A stretch of DNA of 36,377 nucleotides from an uncultured Prevotellaceae bacterium. Its GTDB lineage: Bacteria > Bacteroidota > Bacteroidia > Bacteroidales > Muribaculaceae. The position numbers and the translations under genes were made by a program. Shown here one piece after another: positions 6,616 to 15,017 of the stretch; position 1 is the first letter of the stretch, and every line of letters starts with the position of its first letter. The notes beneath the pieces were generated by a model that had not been told where the DNA came from, did no database searches, and saw only the letters and a list, made by a program, of their open reading frames with translations. The stretch spans positions 1 through 36,377 of the forward strand of contig ONQS01000024.1 of NCBI GenBank assembly GCA_900320055.1, in the 5' to 3' direction.

Positions 6616-7869
6616 TTATTGTTGTATGATGGCAGAATATCTTCCGCCTGTGATGTTATCGATGGTCAACTGCTGGAACAGCAGGTCGTAGGCCGTCGGG
6701 CTCACGTTGTCGTTGACATCCTCGTAGAAGAAGGCGATGTTGCCGTCGAGGGTGGCGATCATCGTGGAATAGGCTGAGTAACGATCGGTTACCTGATAGG
6801 GTGTCCAACCCCAAGAGAAGTCGGCCGGCTCGTCGTAGTCGCTGGCATCCAGCAGGGGCTTGTAGTAAATGCTCACACACTGGCGGCCCTTGCCGCGCGG
6901 TACCGATTGCAGTGCCAGGTGGACGTGCCTGCCGTCGCTGTTGCGCCTGACAGGGACAATGAGCAGTTCGCCATTGCAAGAGCAGTGCTCGCTGTAGGTG
7001 CCCGATAGACTATCGTTGCTGACAGCCATGGCGCCCCAAGCGTGTGTCTTGTAGTCGTAGATGTTAAACAGCCGGCCGCTGGTAGCATTCTGCTTGGAGC
7101 GGCAACTGAGCAGCACATTGCCGTCGGGTAACTCTTCGATTTTAGACTCGTCGCCCCAGGGTTGGATGGTCGGCCGGGCGCCTGGCCTGCCCAGGGCGTG
7201 CCACGAGAGACCAAAATCATCACTATAGAGCACCAGGCAACCCACCCCCATCGGGACATCGATGGCCGAATAGATGCGGTAATAGTCACCCTGCTTGATG
7301 AGGTGGCTCTGGCAGATGCGTCCGCTGGCAAAGAATAGGCCGTTGACCTCGGGAAAACCGCCAAACAGGCCATAGATCTCACGGGTCACCTCGTCTTCGG
7401 TCCAGGTCATGCCGCCGTCATCGCTCGTGTAGCGTCCCACGCAGATCGGATCCTGCAAGGTGGAACTGAGGAAGCCCTGCTTGCCCGATGCGCACATGAC
7501 GAGCACCCGGCCCGACTCCCGGTCGACGGCCAGAGCGGCGTCGCCATGGCTATCGTGAAAATCCACCCGCAGGCCATCGCCGTCGGCAATCATCAGTGGC
7601 TCGCTCCATGTCGAGCCACCATCGTCGCTGACCTTGCCCACGATGTCGATGCCCCAGTTGCCACCGATGTCATAATCGCTGCCATGGCGGTCATCGGCAA
7701 TGGCCAGCAGGCGTCCGCTTGGCAGTTGTGCGATGGCAGGGATGCGGTAGTATTGTCCTGACGGCTCATGGGTGTCAAACACGGTCACCCGCTGCCCGGC
7801 CACGCTTTGTAGCCCGGCTGCGGCCGCTACCATAGACGTCATCAGCAATAACCATCTCGTTTTCTTCAT
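6616..7869 (-). CDS. Exo-alpha-sialidase, GH33 family
   Basis: A secreted sialidase that removes terminal sialic acid from host glycans. It has 417 residues with a signal peptide (MKKTRWLLLMTSMVAAAAG). The sialidase RIP motif is YYRIPAI (residues 40-46), where the Arg belongs to the carboxylate-binding triad. Asp boxes are SDDGGSTW (81-88), SDDGGMTW (149-156) and SDDFGLSW (216-223). Other candidate active-site residues are D60/R61 in ADDR, E242, R257 in LSCRSKQ, R309, the nucleophile Tyr Y367 in SAYSTM and E383 in FFYED. No lectin or carbohydrate-binding domain is attached, so this is a compact single-domain form. Export to periplasm or surface is likely. It heads a two-gene unit with dus and has its own promoter at 7896-7903. 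Confidence 0.88.
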   Translation of the reverse strand: MKKTRWLLLMTSMVAAAAGLQSVAGQRVTVFDTHEPSGQYYRIPAIAQLPSGRLLAIADDRHGSDYDIGGNWGIDIVGKVSDDGGSTWSEPLMIADGDGLRVDFHDSHGDAALAVDRESGRVLVMCASGKQGFLSSTLQDPICVGRYTSDDGGMTWTEDEVTREIYGLFGGFPEVNGLFFASGRICQSHLIKQGDYYRIYSAIDVPMGVGCLVLYSDDFGLSWHALGRPGARPTIQPWGDESKIEELPDGNVLLSCRSKQNATSGRLFNIYDYKTHAWGAMAVSNDSLSGTYSEHCSCNGELLIVPVRRNSDGRHVHLALQSVPRGKGRQCVSIYYKPLLDASDYDEPADFSWGWTPYQVTDRYSAYSTMIATLDGNIAFFYEDVNDNVSPTAYDLLFQQLTIDNITGGRYSAIIQQ

Positions 7870-7895
7870 GATCTAGGCACAATCTTGTCTCACGA

Positions 7896-7903
7896 CAAAG
7901 GTA
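7896..7903 (-). promoter_or_regulatory. -7 promoter box of the sialidase-dus unit
   Basis: Minus strand TACCTTTG, 26 bp upstream of the sialidase ATG. Confidence 0.65.
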
Positions 7904-7984
7904 AGTATTTTTTATCTATGTCTGTTTATATCAGGGCAAAATGAGTCGCATTAAAAATGATAATCAAACTTTTTTCAAAAAAAA

Positions 7985-8016
7985 TTTGCGGGGAAAGGAA
8001 ATTGGTTGTACCTTTG
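7985..8016 (+). promoter_or_regulatory. tRNA promoter, -33 and -7 boxes
   Basis: TTTG at 7985-7988 and TACCTTTG at 8009-8016, separated by 20 bp, are a textbook Bacteroidota housekeeping promoter 18 bp before the mature tRNA 5' end. Confidence 0.8.
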
Positions 8017-8034
8017 CAGTCGCTTTGGGAAAAT

Positions 8035-8111
8035 GGCGGGATAGCTCAGTCGGTTAGAGCGTCGGATTCATAACCCGGAGGTCCTGAGTTCAATTCTCAG
8101 TCCCGCTACCA
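8035..8111 (+). tRNA. tRNA-Met (anticodon CAT)
   Basis: A full cloverleaf of 77 nt with CCA encoded. The acceptor stem GGCGGGA pairs with TCCCGCT (first pair G-T), the D arm is GCTC/GAGC, the anticodon loop TTCATAA carries CAT, the variable loop is AGGTC, and the T arm is CTGAG/CTCAG around TTCAATT. The anticodon stem TCGGA/CCCGG has an A-C mismatch at the closing 31-39 pair and a T-G at 27-43. An elongator Met tRNA is most likely; a lysidine-type Ile2 tRNA (also CAT in the gene) or an initiator cannot be excluded by eye, although the full G1-T72 pair argues against a classical initiator C1-A72. Confidence 0.93.
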
Positions 8112-8146
8112 AAAAGAAGCGCTTCGATCATGAGGCGCTTCTTTTT
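8111..8146 (+). terminator. tRNA terminator
   Basis: AAAAAGAAGCGC (8111-8122) and GCGCTTCTTTTT (8135-8146) form a perfect twelve-pair stem ending in a T tract, beginning at the last base of the tRNA. The A-rich left arm also makes it functional for minus-strand transcripts of the DUF4954 gene ending at 8187. Confidence 0.85.
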
Positions 8147-8186
8147 GTTTTCTGGTGATTAACCCGCTGGCACTTTGGCAAGGGCG

Positions 8187-10043
8187 TTACATATACAGTT
8201 TCTGATTCTCGAAGTCGACTTCCCGGTCGAGCAGGTCTATAAAGTCGTCGAGCACCTCTGGGTCGATGTCTCCCAGTGTGTACTCATTCTCGGCGTCTTC
8301 ACGGATGAGCGCGATCCACTCGCGCCGTGCTGTCACATAGTCCTGATGGATGCGGTCGATGGCTTCGGTCGTGAGGGCGTCGATGCCGTAATAGTCTAGG
8401 ATGATGCGGTAACTCCACGACCAGCGCAGTTCGTTGTAGGCCGCATCGATCTCCTTGAAGCGTGCGTTGACGGCATCGATGGTGCTGAGGCGGCCATTGA
8501 TGATGTCGTCGATGAGTTGATCCTCGGCACGCTGTGGCATGAGCAGTCCTGCCAGGTCGATCCAGTTGCCCTCGCCGTCGTGAGTGACGGGAGGCACAGG
8601 CTTGTGGCGCTTGAGCACGGCGCCCATGTAGATGCGCAAAGCCATGTCATAATACTTGATGCCCTTGTGCAGCAGGGGCGCCTTGATGACATACTCGTGG
8701 TAATTATAGGTGCTTACCTTGTCGCCGCTGGCAGCGCGCAGGTTTTCCAGAATCTTTTTTCCTCGCAGCACCTCGCTGATGGTGAATGGGCTGAGCCAGT
8801 CAAAGTTGACCACGCTGCGATGCTCTCCGCGATCTCGCTTGTCGCGCTTGGGCCACTTGCGGATGTCGCGGTAGAGTCCCACGGTGGCAAAATTGCGGCC
8901 AGGTTTCAGATACATCGTGTCGCCGTAGGCGATGAGATAGGAGAAAGGCAGGTCGCGGGTATCGGGATGGTACATGAGTTTGCCAAAGAGCACGCTGAAC
9001 GATCCGATGTTGGCAGGCAACAGCAAGTAGGCACCGCTGGCTGTTTTGCAACCGCGTTCGAGCGCACCATAGTGCATAGGCCCCATCTTGTAGGCGTGGT
9101 TGCTGAAATTGGTGGCCGAACCGGCGTTGTAGAACGAGAACATGGCGCCGATGAGCAGCGAACTCTTATGGTGGCTCACCGTGAATGGTCCGCAGAAGGC
9201 CGCGCACGCCTCACCATTGGACATGTAACTGTTGGCAAAAAAGACGCTGCTTGCAGCCGTGAACCCATTCTCGAGGCGGCAGGATTCGCCCACAAAGCAG
9301 TCGGTCAACTTGACGCTGCCGCTGAGGTGAGAGCCGCCACCGATGATGGTGTTCTCGCAGATGACTCCGGTGCGTATGACGATGGGATTCTGGATGGTGC
9401 TGCTGATGGTGCAGTTGGACAGCCGTGATACGCCACAGATTTGGCAACCGTCATCGATAACGGAGTTGATGATCACGCCTGTGTTGACCACACGCACATG
9501 ATTGCCAATGGTGCTGCACGCGGGGCGGGAGGCTGCCACCGACTGGGCAGCCATGCGCTTGATGGCGTCCATCAGAGGCGCGTTGACTCCGTGCTTGACC
9601 ATGAGTGCGGCCAGTTGACTGTTGAGTTCTTTCAGGAGCAGGAGGTTGCCGTTGCCCACCTCGTTGAGCACCGCGATGAGGTGCCCCTGGGCATAGTCGG
9701 GCGTGCCGTGTGTGTCGATGGTACTCACGTTGGAGATATAGCATCCGTCGCCGATTGCGACATGATTCAGGTAGTTGCCGATATTCTCGATCAGACACCC
9801 GTCGCCGATGGTCACGTTGCGCAATGTGGCATTGTAGATGCCGCAATTCTTCACAAAGCCATCGGTGACTTCGATGGTGCCCTCGCTGGCACCCAGGCGT
9901 GCCCAACCGTAGAACTGCACGCGGTGGCATCGGTTAGGATCAAATGCCGGGGTTACCATGATGTCATTCCAGTCTTGTGCCCAACAGTCATTCCTCTTCA
10001 AGGTATCGATTTGCTGGTTTGTGAGGTGTATGTATTCATTCAT
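8187..10043 (-). CDS. DUF4954 family protein
   Basis: 618 residues, cytoplasmic, no signal peptide. The region from about 45 to 290 is full of short isoleucine/valine-spaced turns (TIGDGCLIENIG, VAIGDGCYISNVS, GVIINSVIDDGCQI, TIIGGGSHLSGSV), the hexapeptide pattern of a left-handed parallel beta-helix seen in acyl- and nucleotidyl-transferase tails. The rest is mixed and ends in a helical domain (WSWSYRIILDYYGIDALT). This architecture matches the Bacteroidota-restricted DUF4954 family, whose function is unknown; the helix may form trimers as in sugar-nucleotide acyltransferases. It is a single-gene unit with a promoter at 10081-10088. Confidence 0.8.
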   Translation of the reverse strand: MNEYIHLTNQQIDTLKRNDCWAQDWNDIMVTPAFDPNRCHRVQFYGWARLGASEGTIEVTDGFVKNCGIYNATLRNVTIGDGCLIENIGNYLNHVAIGDGCYISNVSTIDTHGTPDYAQGHLIAVLNEVGNGNLLLLKELNSQLAALMVKHGVNAPLMDAIKRMAAQSVAASRPACSTIGNHVRVVNTGVIINSVIDDGCQICGVSRLSNCTISSTIQNPIVIRTGVICENTIIGGGSHLSGSVKLTDCFVGESCRLENGFTAASSVFFANSYMSNGEACAAFCGPFTVSHHKSSLLIGAMFSFYNAGSATNFSNHAYKMGPMHYGALERGCKTASGAYLLLPANIGSFSVLFGKLMYHPDTRDLPFSYLIAYGDTMYLKPGRNFATVGLYRDIRKWPKRDKRDRGEHRSVVNFDWLSPFTISEVLRGKKILENLRAASGDKVSTYNYHEYVIKAPLLHKGIKYYDMALRIYMGAVLKRHKPVPPVTHDGEGNWIDLAGLLMPQRAEDQLIDDIINGRLSTIDAVNARFKEIDAAYNELRWSWSYRIILDYYGIDALTTEAIDRIHQDYVTARREWIALIREDAENEYTLGDIDPEVLDDFIDLLDREVDFENQKLYM

Positions 10044-10080
10044 GTGTTAGATGTCTCCTTTTAGGTTCATGATTGCGGCG

Positions 10081-10088
10081 CAAAGGTA
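10081..10088 (-). promoter_or_regulatory. -7 promoter box of the DUF4954 gene
   Basis: Minus strand TACCTTTG, 37 bp upstream of the ATG at 10043. Confidence 0.65.
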
Positions 10089-10177
10089 GTGCTTTTGTGA
10101 AGCATAAAACGACAATCCCCATCATTTTAATATTTGATAGGGATTGTAAATGCTTTTTTTGAATAATCACACGGGGC

Positions 10178-11638
10178 TCAGTCCAGACAATGGATCAGCA
10201 GGTCGGTTTTGCCCTTGTCGATGAGGTGTATGACCAATTCGCCGAACAGGGTGTTCTGCCAAGCGAACCATGCCCGGGTGTAGTGGCTGGCATCCTCCTT
10301 GTGAAATGACTCGTGCATGAAGCCTGTGCCCGCATCGGTTGTGAGCAACTGGCGCATGCAATAGGCGATTTCCTCGTCGTTGTCGGCCGTAAACGCTTTC
10401 ATCATGATGCTCATGGGCCAGATGAGGTTGTAGGCCGTGTGTGCGCCGCCGATGCCCTCGCCTGCTTTGCCCTTAAAGAAGCAGGGGTTGTCCTCGCTCC
10501 AGACAAAGCGGCGTGTGTTGCGGTAGATGGGATCGTCGAGGGGCACATCTCCCAGATAACCCATAGCCAGCAGACTAGGCACATTGGCGTCGTCAGCGAG
10601 TACACGGCCGCCCCAGCCGTCTACCTCATAGGCGTAAATCTTGCCATATTTGGGATGGTCGACAATGGCATATTTGTGGAGCGCGTCCTCCACTTCCTGT
10701 GCCAGATCGAAACATTGCTGCGCCAGGGAGGCATTGTGATTGACCGTGCTCAGAATCTTGCCGGCCTTGCGCAGCGAACTCACTGCCATGAAGTTGCTGG
10801 GTACCAGAAAAGGCATCACCGTCGCATCGTCGCTGGGACGGAAACAGGATACGATCAGTCCCACGGGATTGACGGGAGGCCCCCAGCCATACCATGTGAG
10901 CGACGACTTGGCGTCGATGTCGCGGCGCATAAACTTGTAGGGCCCCTTGTCACCGCCCTTGCGCTGCTGCTCCTTGAAGGTGCGCAACACCGCCTCAATC
11001 GCCTGTTGCCACAAGTCGCCGAATATGCTGTCGTCGCCGGTGACAAGCCAGTACTCGTAGGCTAGCCTGATGGGGTAGCACAGCGAGTCGATTTCATATT
11101 TGCGCTCATGCAGTTCGGGCTTCATGTCGGTCAAGTCGGCTTGCCACTGGCTGCCGGTGGGACCGTCGTTGAAGGCGTTGGCATACGGGTCAAGGATGAT
11201 GCACTTGAACTGGCGCAGGACCACACCGCGCAGCATGTGGCGCAATTTCTCGTCCTGGTTGGCATACTTGACGTAGGGCCAGACCTGTGCCCCGCTGTCG
11301 CGCAGCCACATCGCGTGGATGTCGCCTGTGTAGACAAAGGTGTCGTCCTCGCCGTCCTCACCGATGCGGTAGTGAACCGTGCTGTCGAGCGTGTTGGGAA
11401 AGCAGTTCTCAAACATCCACGCCAATCGGGGATTGCCCTTGATCTGCTTGAGCACCTGCTTGATGCGCTTCTCGATGATGGCGCTGACGAAGAGCCTCTC
11501 CTCGGCGGGCGGGCGCTTGGTCACATAGGTGGATGTGGCATCGCTCACCACCGTGGTGTAGCGGGGATGCACGTCGGCGGCCGCAGGAAGCACAGCGGCT
11601 GTGGCCACAAGAGTCAGCAATAAGTGTTTCAGTCTCAT
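10178..11638 (-). CDS. GH125 exo-alpha-1,6-mannosidase (metal-independent alpha-mannosidase)
   Basis: 486 residues from [21 protein letters not shown], a signal peptide, so exported. The upstream in-frame start at 11674 is rejected because the promoter box lies at 11672-11679. Family marks: [18 protein letters not shown] near the N-terminus, containing the conserved [53 protein letters not shown]; and the C-terminal [20 protein letters not shown] that holds a candidate catalytic Glu/Asp. GH125 enzymes trim alpha-1,6-linked mannose from N-glycan cores, which fits the neighbouring sialidase as host-glycan use. Transcribed alone. Confidence 0.9.
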   Translation of the reverse strand: MRLKHLLLTLVATAAVLPAAADVHPRYTTVVSDATSTYVTKRPPAEERLFVSAIIEKRIKQVLKQIKGNPRLAWMFENCFPNTLDSTVHYRIGEDGEDDTFVYTGDIHAMWLRDSGAQVWPYVKYANQDEKLRHMLRGVVLRQFKCIILDPYANAFNDGPTGSQWQADLTDMKPELHERKYEIDSLCYPIRLAYEYWLVTGDDSIFGDLWQQAIEAVLRTFKEQQRKGGDKGPYKFMRRDIDAKSSLTWYGWGPPVNPVGLIVSCFRPSDDATVMPFLVPSNFMAVSSLRKAGKILSTVNHNASLAQQCFDLAQEVEDALHKYAIVDHPKYGKIYAYEVDGWGGRVLADDANVPSLLAMGYLGDVPLDDPIYRNTRRFVWSEDNPCFFKGKAGEGIGGAHTAYNLIWPMSIMMKAFTADNDEEIAYCMRQLLTTDAGTGFMHESFHKEDASHYTRAWFAWQNTLFGELVIHLIDKGKTDLLIHCLD

Positions 11639-11671
11639 GATGTATTTCGTTAGTGTAGGTTTTTCTTGTGG

Positions 11672-11679
11672 CAAAGATA
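11672..11679 (-). promoter_or_regulatory. -7 promoter box of the GH125 gene
   Basis: Minus strand TATCTTTG, 33 bp before the chosen start. It rules out the longer reading frame. Confidence 0.7.
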
Positions 11680-11776
11680 GTCACTCTTGGGCAAAATATC
11701 TAAGAAAGATTGTTATTAAACGTTGTTTTCGGCGTTTTTTTGCTGCGGTATTATGGGAATATCAAGAATTATTGTT

Positions 11777-11784
11777 TAACTTTG
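11777..11784 (+). promoter_or_regulatory. -7 promoter box, divergent from the GH125 promoter
   Basis: TAACTTTG lies 30 bp before the ATG at 11815. The upstream open frame from 11710 crosses this box and is therefore not coding. Confidence 0.65.
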
Positions 11785-11814
11785 TCACCTGCAACCATAT
11801 TGAATTTGGAACCG

Positions 11815-13053
11815 ATGAAATTAAGGAACATCATATTGGGCTTGATGGTGTGGGTGGCTCTGGTCGCTGCGTCACAGCCTGCACAGGAGCAAGACCAATG
11901 GGAATGGTATCTCGACGAGGTCGTGGCAGGCACCTTCGTGGGGCGCAACTACTTTGAGTATTACTATATGCCTAGTGCCAGCGAGATGCAACAGCAGCGC
12001 GCCAAAGGCGAGGTGACATATTTCCTGAATTCGCCTGATGGGCTGAACAGCAAGAAGGTGCGAGACATGATCGACCGCTTGATGGACAGTTATGACGATA
12101 TCCGTCCGGTGGGCACATGGCACATGACCAACACTACCTACTGGAAGGAATTCCGCTTCGACAGCAATCGATTCAAGTTCAGCGTCAAGCGTAAGGCCCT
12201 AGACGATGGCACCTACTATGTGAGTGTGACCGAAACTGCCGGCTACTATAAGTCGTTGGGCAAAAACAAATCTGCCGACGCCAAATCCGCCGCCAACGCC
12301 CCAAGCAAGCGCAGCACGCGGCGCGACCGCCGTCCAGTGACTCAGCAGGAGGCTGATGCCGCTGCCACAACAGGTGTTGACGCCGCACTACTCGACGCCG
12401 AGGAAACCTCCCAGCCCGTTGTCAGCGAGAAGGAGCGCCGGCGCCTCGCCCGCGAGCAGCAAGAGGCTCAGGCAATGGAAGAACGTGCCCGCCAGCGTCG
12501 AGCCCAGGAGCAGCGTCGAGCCGAAGCCAAGGCTCAAAAAGAGGCCGAAAAACAACGCAAGGCCGAAGAGAAGAAAAAGAAAGAAGAGGAGAAGCGCCTC
12601 AAGCGGGAAGAGGAGCGGCAACGCCGTGAGCAGGCCCGCCTCGAGCGAGAACAACAGCGTCGCCAGCAAGCCGCTGCCCGCCAGCAGGCTGCCGCCCCCA
12701 AGCCCGTTGAGAGCAAATACCATTACACGGATGTTGCCCTGTGGCTGAGTGAGAAGTATGATTTCACGCAGACGGCCGCTGGTCAGTCGTCTTGCTCGAT
12801 GTATTCCACGGTGGTCAAGGATGTGGAAATGGCTAAACTAGCCATTAAGAACGCCCTCAAGGGAAGCAATGCCCGTATGGCTGTTCCCTGGCGCGTCAAT
12901 GCCCAGACCGGTATGGTCGAGACGGGCTATGAGGTTGACGGTCACGTGCTGGTGTTTGCTATCGGCAAGAATGATGATGGCAACATCGCCTTGGATGTAA
13001 CCGAGGTCAGTGCCCAGGAGTTTGAATCGTTCAAGCAGGCGTTAGGCAACTGA
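11815..13053 (+). CDS. Secreted protein with a long charged coiled coil
   Basis: 412 residues starting MKLRNIILGLMVWVALVAASQ, a signal peptide. The N-terminal 170 residues (QWEWYLDEVVAGTFVGRNYF and onward) contain WHMTNTTYWKEFRFDSNRFK and look like a folded beta-rich domain. Residues about 200-300 are almost only E, R, K, Q and A (REEERQRREQARLEREQQRR), a long single helix or coiled coil. The last 110 residues form a second small domain (KYHYTDVALWLSEKYDFTQT, ALDVTEVSAQEFESFKQAL). I do not recognise a family. The GH13 lipoprotein gene follows 49 bp later on the same strand, so the two may share a transcript. Confidence 0.65.
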   Translation: MKLRNIILGLMVWVALVAASQPAQEQDQWEWYLDEVVAGTFVGRNYFEYYYMPSASEMQQQRAKGEVTYFLNSPDGLNSKKVRDMIDRLMDSYDDIRPVGTWHMTNTTYWKEFRFDSNRFKFSVKRKALDDGTYYVSVTETAGYYKSLGKNKSADAKSAANAPSKRSTRRDRRPVTQQEADAAATTGVDAALLDAEETSQPVVSEKERRRLAREQQEAQAMEERARQRRAQEQRRAEAKAQKEAEKQRKAEEKKKKEEEKRLKREEERQRREQARLEREQQRRQQAAARQQAAAPKPVESKYHYTDVALWLSEKYDFTQTAAGQSSCSMYSTVVKDVEMAKLAIKNALKGSNARMAVPWRVNAQTGMVETGYEVDGHVLVFAIGKNDDGNIALDVTEVSAQEFESFKQALGN

Positions 13054-13102
13054 TGTGTGCTTACTGTAATCCGGATAATAATCCTATAAATATATAAATG
13101 TG

Positions 13103-14461
13103 ATGAAAAAGTTAGTATTGTTCTTTGCGTTGTTGCTGACCATCACCCTAGTGATGATGGCCTGCAAACCCGGGAGCCGCCATCAAGCCAAGCCCGTCAC
13201 CGACGAATTTGTCGTGCCCGAGGTGGCTGATGTGGTCATGTACCAGGTCAATCCGCGTGTGTTTGCCCCATCCAACTCCTTACAGGCCATCACGGCCAGG
13301 CTCGATTCCATCCAGGATCTGGGTGTGAACATGATATGGATCATGCCGATATATCCCATCGGAGAAGAGAAGAGTAAAAACTCCCCCTACTCAGTCAAGG
13401 ATTACAAAGCCGTCGCTCCCGAGTATGGCACAGTCGACGACCTGCGCACCCTTGTCGAGGCGTGTCATGAGCGCGGCATGGGTGTCATCCTCGACTGGGT
13501 CGCCAATCACACGGCTTGGGACAACGTGTGGCTCAAGCAGCATCCCGACTGGTACACCCACGACTCGGTGGGCAACATCATCTATCCGCCTGGCACCGAC
13601 TGGACCGATGTCGCCGACCTGAATTATGACAACAAGGACATGCGCGCTGCGATGATCGACGCGATGCGCTTCTGGGTGGATAGCGTGGGCGTAGACGGTT
13701 TCCGCTGCGATGTTGCCGATCAGGTGCCCGTCGACTTCTGGACGGAGTGCATCGACAACCTGCGTGCTGCGGCCAAACCGCGTCAACTCATCATGCTGGC
13801 TGAGGGTGCCAACCCCGATAATTTCAAGGCTGGCTTTGACTTGAACTACGCATGGGAGTTTATGGGCGCTATTGCCCAAGTGATGAACGATGGCGCCAGA
13901 GTGGGAAAGTTGGTCAGTGTGGACAAGCACGAGTACAAGGATTTGGAATCCGGCAAGTACAAATTGCGTTTCACTACCAACCACGACGAGTCGACCAAGG
14001 CAACCCCCGTCAAACTCTATGGCGGCGTCAGGGCCTCGATGGCAGCCTTTGTGGCAACCACGATGTTGCATGGCGGTATGCTTGTCTATGGCTCGCAAGA
14101 GGTGGGTTATCCCGAGCCCATCAACTTCTTCCATTATGTGCCCGTCGACTGGAATGCCAACCCAGCCCTGCGTGACGAGTACAAGAGCCTGATTGCCGTC
14201 TATAACGAGCATCCGGCATTGCGCTCAAGCGGCAAGGTCATCCCCTATGACGACGAGGACAACAACATCCTGTGTGTGGACCGCGTGCTCAACAACGATA
14301 ATGTGCTCGTGCTCGTCAATGTGCGCGCTACCGCCCATAGCATCGACCTGCCAGCCATGTGGGCCGACAGGAGTGTCACCGACCTGATGACCGGCGAGAC
14401 CAAGCAGTTGAGCAAGAAGATTACCCTGCAGCCCTATCAGTACCTTTTGCTGGGCAACTGA
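13103..14461 (+). CDS. GH13 alpha-amylase family lipoprotein
   Basis: 452 residues from the ATG at 13103 (the GTG at 13100 is not needed). A lipoprotein signal, LLLTITLVMMACKPG, places Cys22 as the lipidated residue. The (beta/alpha)8 domain is complete: region I DWVANHT, region II GFRCDVAD with the nucleophile Asp and the invariant Arg, region III LAEGA with the acid Glu, and region IV TTNHDES with the third Asp. An all-beta C-terminal domain ends PYQYLLLGN. It resembles the Bacteroidota outer-surface or periplasmic amylases acting on maltodextrins; linkage and chain preference cannot be read. Unlike the amylase at 1015-2361, its core is intact. Confidence 0.9.
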   Translation: MKKLVLFFALLLTITLVMMACKPGSRHQAKPVTDEFVVPEVADVVMYQVNPRVFAPSNSLQAITARLDSIQDLGVNMIWIMPIYPIGEEKSKNSPYSVKDYKAVAPEYGTVDDLRTLVEACHERGMGVILDWVANHTAWDNVWLKQHPDWYTHDSVGNIIYPPGTDWTDVADLNYDNKDMRAAMIDAMRFWVDSVGVDGFRCDVADQVPVDFWTECIDNLRAAAKPRQLIMLAEGANPDNFKAGFDLNYAWEFMGAIAQVMNDGARVGKLVSVDKHEYKDLESGKYKLRFTTNHDESTKATPVKLYGGVRASMAAFVATTMLHGGMLVYGSQEVGYPEPINFFHYVPVDWNANPALRDEYKSLIAVYNEHPALRSSGKVIPYDDEDNNILCVDRVLNNDNVLVLVNVRATAHSIDLPAMWADRSVTDLMTGETKQLSKKITLQPYQYLLLGN

Positions 14462-14536
14462 CAGTAAAGGTCCCAGGTCCTGGGCTGGGCATTGGGCATA
14501 ACCGCCCCGGTCTTGGCTTCAGGTTAAGGCATCCGA

Positions 14537-14570
14537 GTGTGGATGTGCCCTCGATGGAGCATATCCACAC
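14537..14570 (+). terminator. Terminator after the GH13 lipoprotein
   Basis: GTGTGGAT and ATCCACAC form an eight-pair stem with an 18-base loop, followed by CTGTTTTTGG. It lies about 75 bp past the stop codon. Confidence 0.6.
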
Positions 14571-14676
14571 CTGTTTTTGGGGCGAAAATGTTCAAAAAAA
14601 GGTGCTTAAATGTTAAATAGAGTTAATTGGAATCATTTTCTTGCTCAAAAATTATGTTTAATAACATATTTGATAT

Positions 14677-14684
14677 TATCTTTG
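14677..14684 (+). promoter_or_regulatory. -7 promoter box of a putative small RNA
   Basis: TATCTTTG, a perfect TAnnTTTG match, in an AT-rich stretch. No protein start of any length follows; a terminator lies about 130 bp downstream. Confidence 0.65.
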
Positions 14685-14688
14685 CAGT

Positions 14689-14840
14689 CGATTTTTCATC
14701 AAGACAAAAAATCGTTGCCGTGAGGCATGAGATTATTGTTATGAAGGTTAAGATTTAGTTTTAAGGTTTATGTTAATGGTATTAGAGGTTAATTAGATTT
14801 TTTCAAAATGATCCGCGGCGAGAGTCGGGGATTTTTTTTT
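14689..14840 (+). ncRNA. Putative small RNA or orphan leader, about 145-150 nt
   Basis: The transcript expected from the promoter at 14677-14684 would begin near 14688-14692. It opens with a hairpin (CGATTTTT at 14689-14696 with AAAAATCG at 14707-14714), then has a 77-nt stretch (14727-14803) without a single C, and ends in a strong terminator hairpin. A C-free G/A/T stretch cannot form ordinary GC pairs within itself and is likely an exposed single strand, as in base-pairing or protein-binding RNAs. The only ATG frames are very short. It is not a tRNA, and I do not recognise an Rfam family; a 6S-like RNA would need long complementary arms, which are absent. Alternatively it is a leftover 5' leader of a lost gene. 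Confidence 0.5.
14811..14840 (+). terminator. GNRA-loop terminator of the putative small RNA
   Basis: ATCC-G-CGGC, loop GAGA, GTCG-G-GGAT (14811-14832): eight pairs with one central G-G mismatch, closed by a GNRA-type tetraloop and followed directly by a run of T. A second hairpin (GCCCT gcgcat AGGGC, 14841-14856) follows at once. Confidence 0.75.
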
Positions 14841-14856
14841 GCCCTGCGCATAGGGC

Positions 14857-15017
14857 GTTTCTGTCGCTGAGCCACTGCCTGGACGGGCTGGATGGACTGG
14901 ACAGGCTGGAGGGGCCGCGACTCAGTCGCGGCATAGATGACTAGGGAGGGAACTGGACTGACTAGATGGGCTGGGCTGTCATGCTCATCTCCCCACCTAT
15001 TATCGGGTGGAGCGTTT
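14857..15017. repeat. Simple CTGGATGGA-type repeat with a perfect palindrome
   Basis: The stretch carries degenerate 5-10 bp units (GGACGGGCTGGATGGACTGG and similar, again at 14945-14980) flanking the perfect palindrome GCCGCGACT-C-AGTCGCGGC at 14914-14932. No gene is seen. The units resemble, in composition and length, the 9-bp array at 694-954. The GTCGCG..GCATAG words also occur in the 57-bp repeat at 30748. Confidence 0.55.

Noticed and set aside
11639-11674. Longer start of the GH125 gene
   Set aside because: It overlaps the promoter box at 11672-11679 and would place the signal peptide internally.
13160-14460. Frameshift or core loss in the second GH13
   Set aside because: All four conserved regions are present with catalytic Asp, Glu and Asp, so this copy is intact.
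14689-14840. 6S RNA or riboswitch
   Set aside because: No long complementary arms for a 6S fold and no recognised riboswitch core; no gene follows on the same strand.
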